Origin: Typhlomys cinereus
Lineage: Eukaryota > Chordata > Mammalia > Rodentia > Platacanthomyidae
Reading direction: 5' to 3'
DNA: 64,000 bases
NCBI GenBank assembly: GCA_023101885.1
Contig: JALPQD010000294.1
Span: forward strand, 423,501-487,500
Made by a program: the position numbers and the translations under genes. Below the pieces are notes generated by a model that saw only the letters and a program-made list of their open reading frames with translations, ran no database searches and was not told the DNA's origin. Below, one piece after another: positions 60,515 to 64,000 of this stretch. Position 1 is the first letter of the stretch; every line of letters starts with the position of its first letter.

Positions 60515-63500
60515 TGTGATAGTTAATCCTGGGTGTCAACTTGACACACCTGGTATTAACTAAGATCAGCTGAGACCACACCTGGAAGGATCAACTGAGA
60601 CGACCTGAAGGGATTCTACCTGCTCTAGATCCCATGGGAACCTCCATAGATCTCAGAGGAACCTTCCAGTGTAATGGATCATATAGAAGGGACCACAGAA
60701 TATAGGAGGAGAAACATTCCAGGAATGCTTAAGCCATGAGGAGGTCTACTGTGACTTAGCCTGCCGGCTTCAGCCATCTAGCCATGGCATCTCTGCCATG
60801 AAAGACTGTATCTATTTCCCCTCTAGAACTGTAAGTTGAATAAATTCTCCTTTCTTCCATAAGTTGTTTGACTTTGAGTGCTCTCTCACAGCAATAGTAA
60901 AGAGTAACCATTACAGAAATTGGTACTAGGTTGTGGAGTATTGCTATGATATTAAGAGGATTTGGTACCACAATGTGAAGCTGTTTATGAAGCTGAAAGA
61001 AGCTGGTACCCAGCACTATGGGCAATGCTGTGATGTAGCTAGTGTGCCTTTGGAACTGTTTGTTGGGAGAAATATGGAGAGCTTTGGGACTTTGTGCTAG
61101 GAAAGTCTTTTTATCTTGGCAATGGGGACAAATGTGCCTTTCTCGTGAGAGCTCTGAAGAGAGCAATGCTGTGAGAGAAGCAGGCAGTGGAAGCCCAGCT
61201 TGTGATGGTCCAGAGGGGAACAGAGACTGTGTTTGCAACTGGACGAGTGACACATGGGGCCATGCGTTGACAGAAAGTTTAGTGAAGTTTTGCCCTCATC
61301 CTGAAAGCTCGCTTGAAGTTAAACTGGAGTGCTTAGCAGAGGAAATTTCAAAGCAATATAATCTTGACAATGTGATATGGCTACTTTTTAGTTGTCTTCA
61401 GAGTTATGAAAAAGAACAAAGAATCAGGCAGGAAGAAGTAGTAACTGTAAAATCTGGTGATAAAAAAATGCAATGGTACCTTAAAGAGTTGAGCCAGGAA
61501 AAAGCAGAAGACAAAATGTCTGTTGTTAAAGACATTAGCTCCAGGCCGAAGCAATCATAATTGGACATTGCATGCCCAGCGCAATGTCCAACACACTATT
61601 GACCTCACAAAGTCTAGCATCTGCTAAAGGCACCAAGATCCTTGGAGGCAAGGGATTGACAGCCACAGTAGTGTTCCTATGCTTAAGGGGGACACGGGAA
61701 AGGGTTCAGAGAAATGCCACTGGGTCCTTGGAGAGGAGGGTCCAGAGGAGAGTCAGGCATGCACAAGAAAGGACTCTGGGAATTGGGGCGGGAGGCACGG
61801 GGGGATGGGGAGGGAGGGGTAGGGGAGGAGGACTGGGGGAGGAGGAGTGGGGGGTTCGGGGGGAGGAGGAGGGAGGGAGGGAACTGGTGTACCTATTAAG
61901 TTTGTATGAGCTGAAATAATAATAAAAAATGTATTATAAAAAAAATAAAGACATTAGCTCCAATAGTAAACTAAAGCATGCTCTCAAGTTGGATAATAGG
62001 AGAGGCCCTAGCTTGAGGGCAAGATTCTCAGAGAAGGCTCCCACCCATAATAATGCAAATCCTTCTGGAAGGAATGAGCTGAAGGGTGGAGTTTCAAAGC
62101 AAGATTCTATTTTTCCCACAAAGCAACTGCCCAGGAATGAAAGAGATGTTTCTCATAGTCAGCACAGAGAAGCTGAACCAGCTATGGTTCAAAGGGGTCA
62201 ATCTTTAACTGAAGGCAACAGCAAAACTTGACAAAATGGCCCACATGGTTCTGGTTTTAGAGAGGATTCTTCCTCCAAGATTTCAAAAAATGTCAGAGTC
62301 TAGGCAGCATGAGGGAAGAACCCTATAGTTTAGAGGCCCAAGAAGGGCAGTTTGTGCTGTGTGGAATTAAATCCTGGTTTGCCATTAAGAAACAAAGGTA
62401 TTGGAGATGTCAGAGACAACTTGGGACATCTACAAGGAAAGCTGTATACCTTGGAAGGAGTCATCAGCCCAATAAAGTGATGTGTTCTACGATAAGCTGT
62501 GCTGGAGGGATGGAACCTAAGCCCTTTGGAACTGAGATGACTTCAGTGAGAGGCTTACCTGTTGGACTTGGAAGTACAGGATTTGGAGTTTATCCTACTG
62601 TTTTTTGGTCTTGCTATGGACCAGTCTTTCCTGGGTATACCCCAATTCCTTCCTTTTGGAATGGGCATGTTTATTCTGTGCCATTGTATGTTGGAAGTAT
62701 GTAACTAGTTTGATTTTACAGAAAGCTTTGGACTTTAGACTTTGAGACTATGTTGAGACTATTAATGTAGACTGTATTGAGACTTTTACAGTTGGACTGA
62801 GTATGATCTGTATTAAGAAGATATTTATGTAATGCAACGTTAATCTGTAGTTATGTGGTAAAATGTTGTAATCTACATTATGATATTGTGTGTGAGACTA
62901 AGCATGTCTCAAGGGACTTTGCCACCATCTTGGAAAAAAATAATGTAATGTTAATCTGTAGCTATGTGATAAGATGTTGTAATCTACATTATGATATTGT
63001 GTAATGGGACACTAAAGGCTAAGCATTTATCAAGGGACTTTGCCATTATCTTGGAAAAAAATACATGTGCAGTTGTATGTGGATAGCTATGTTATATTAG
63101 GTAGAACTATGAATCTTACTGTTTTTATGTGGAGATTAAGAATGGCTTAAGGAAATATGATCTGGTGTCAAGTTGACAAGGGTTGGACTTGTGATAGTTA
63201 ATACTGGGTGTCAATTTTACACACCTAGTATTAACTAAGATCAGCTGAGACCACACCTGGAAGGATCAACTGAGACGACCTGAAGGATTCTACCTGCTCT
63301 AGATCCCATGGGAACCTCCATAGATCTCAGAGGAACCTCCCAGTAATGGACCATATAGAAGGGACCACAGAATATAGGAAGAAGGGAGACATTCCAGGAA
63401 TGCTCAAGCCATGAGGAGGTCTGCTGTGACTTAGCCCGCCAGCTTCAGCCATCTAGCCATGGCATCTCTGCCATGAAAGACTGTATCTATTTCCCCTCTC

Positions 63501-63589
63501 AAACTGTAAATTGAATAAATTTCCTTTCTTCCATAAGTTGTTTGACTTTGGGTGCTCTCTCACAGCAATAGTAAAGAGTAACCGTTACA
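60515..63589 (+). mobile_element. MaLR (ORR1-like) element with both LTRs
   Basis: LTRs at 60515-60915 and 63190-63589 (about 400 bp each, over 90% alike), TGTGATAG start and TTACA end. Target duplications are ATACT and ATACC. The internal part begins GAAATTGGTACTAGG, typical of MaLR. An internal open frame (61,042-61,560) is non-autonomous remnant sequence; I recognise no gag, pol or env domain. A 403-bp L1-type insert interrupts it. Confidence 0.85.
61544..61946 (+). mobile_element. L1 3'-end insertion inside the MaLR
   Basis: Bounded by perfect 16-bp target duplications AAAGACATTAGCTCCA (61528-61543, 61947-61962) at a TT/AAAG L1-endonuclease-type site. G-rich stretch, then an A-rich tail. 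Confidence 0.85.
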
Positions 63590-63624
63590 ATACCATTTAG
63601 TATTTTTGTGATTGTATTTTATTT

Positions 63625-63850
63625 TCTTATTTTTTGAGATAATATTGCAGGCAGTCCAGACTGGCCTCCAACTTGCTATACAGTTAGAAATAACTTTGAA
63701 CTTTGGTCCTTTTGCCTCCACTTTTGGAATGCTAATATTTCAGGTCTGTGCTTCCACACCTGATTTTATGCCACTATGGGAATGGAACCCAGGGTTTCAT
63801 GCACTCTGGGCAAGCACTCTATCAACTAAGCTACCTCCCTAGCACCCACC
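63625..63850 (-). repeat. Degenerate B1/ID-like SINE
   Basis: Reversed B1 body followed by an ID-like end (CTCTATCAACTAAGCTACC). Confidence 0.55.
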
Positions 63851-64000
63851 ACCGCATAACTCCCTTTCATTTTTTTTTTTTTTTGAGACTAGGTCTCTTT
63901 ACATAGCACTGACTGGCCTTGAACTCACATGTGAACCATGCTGACCTTGCGCTTGCAGCGGTTCTCCTGCTTCTGCAGAGTGTTAAATAGCAGGTGTGAG

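Noticed and set aside
61042..61560. 172-codon open frame inside the MaLR
   Set aside because: Lies entirely in element-internal sequence between the LTRs; no recognisable domain, and MaLRs are non-autonomous.
62309..62704. 131-codon open frame in the same element
   Set aside because: Same internal MaLR sequence, no domain or conservation evidence.

Overview
The window is vertebrate nuclear DNA from a rodent. Its genes are split into exons with GT/AG splice sites, and most of the remaining sequence is B1, B3-like and ID-like SINEs, L1 3' ends, MaLR (ORR1/MT-like) LTRs, CA/TG microsatellites and long purine tracts. B1 plus B2-superfamily SINEs plus ORR1-like LTRs point to Myodonta (mouse-like rodents or jerboa relatives). 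The most abundant SINEs here (called F1 and F2 in this annotation) are tRNA-headed families that I cannot match to a standard mouse or rat B2 consensus, so I do not name a species.

All recognised genes lie on the minus strand. From low to high coordinate they are Shisa7 (coding exons 7,578-18,302, probable CpG-island first exon near 25.3-25.5 kb), a first Isoc2 gene (coding exons 25,957-31,526, untranslated first exon near 39.0 kb), a two-exon gene resembling C19orf85 (41,137-46,188), and a second Isoc2 gene (49,214-52,239, untranslated first exon near 57.3 kb). This matches the SHISA7-ISOC2-C19orf85 part of human 19q13.42 as I recall it. The Isoc2 pair parallels mouse Isoc2a/Isoc2b. Every exon was assembled by hand from splice signals, and all phases close.

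Regions: 1-7.6 kb is downstream of or 3' UTR for Shisa7, with a long degenerate TGATGACATCA-rich array. 7.6-25.5 kb is Shisa7. 25.6-44.9 kb and 48.9-59.6 kb are the two copies of an old duplicated block. The block contains Isoc2, its promoter and a conserved non-coding segment, but C19orf85 exons survive only in the first copy. 59.7-64 kb has no gene and holds LTRs, including a MaLR element with both LTRs (60,515-63,589).

The genes do not form a pathway. Shisa7 is a synaptic membrane protein, the Isoc2 proteins are isochorismatase-fold cysteine-hydrolase-like proteins, and the C19orf85-like protein has no function I can assign. The most notable observations are a sharp gene-conversion-like patch between the Isoc2 copies, the F2 SINE family with clear target-site duplications, an inverted F2 pair able to form a long hairpin, and a strand bias of the long purine tracts. 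I found no CRISPR array, operon, prokaryotic system or intact viral gene.
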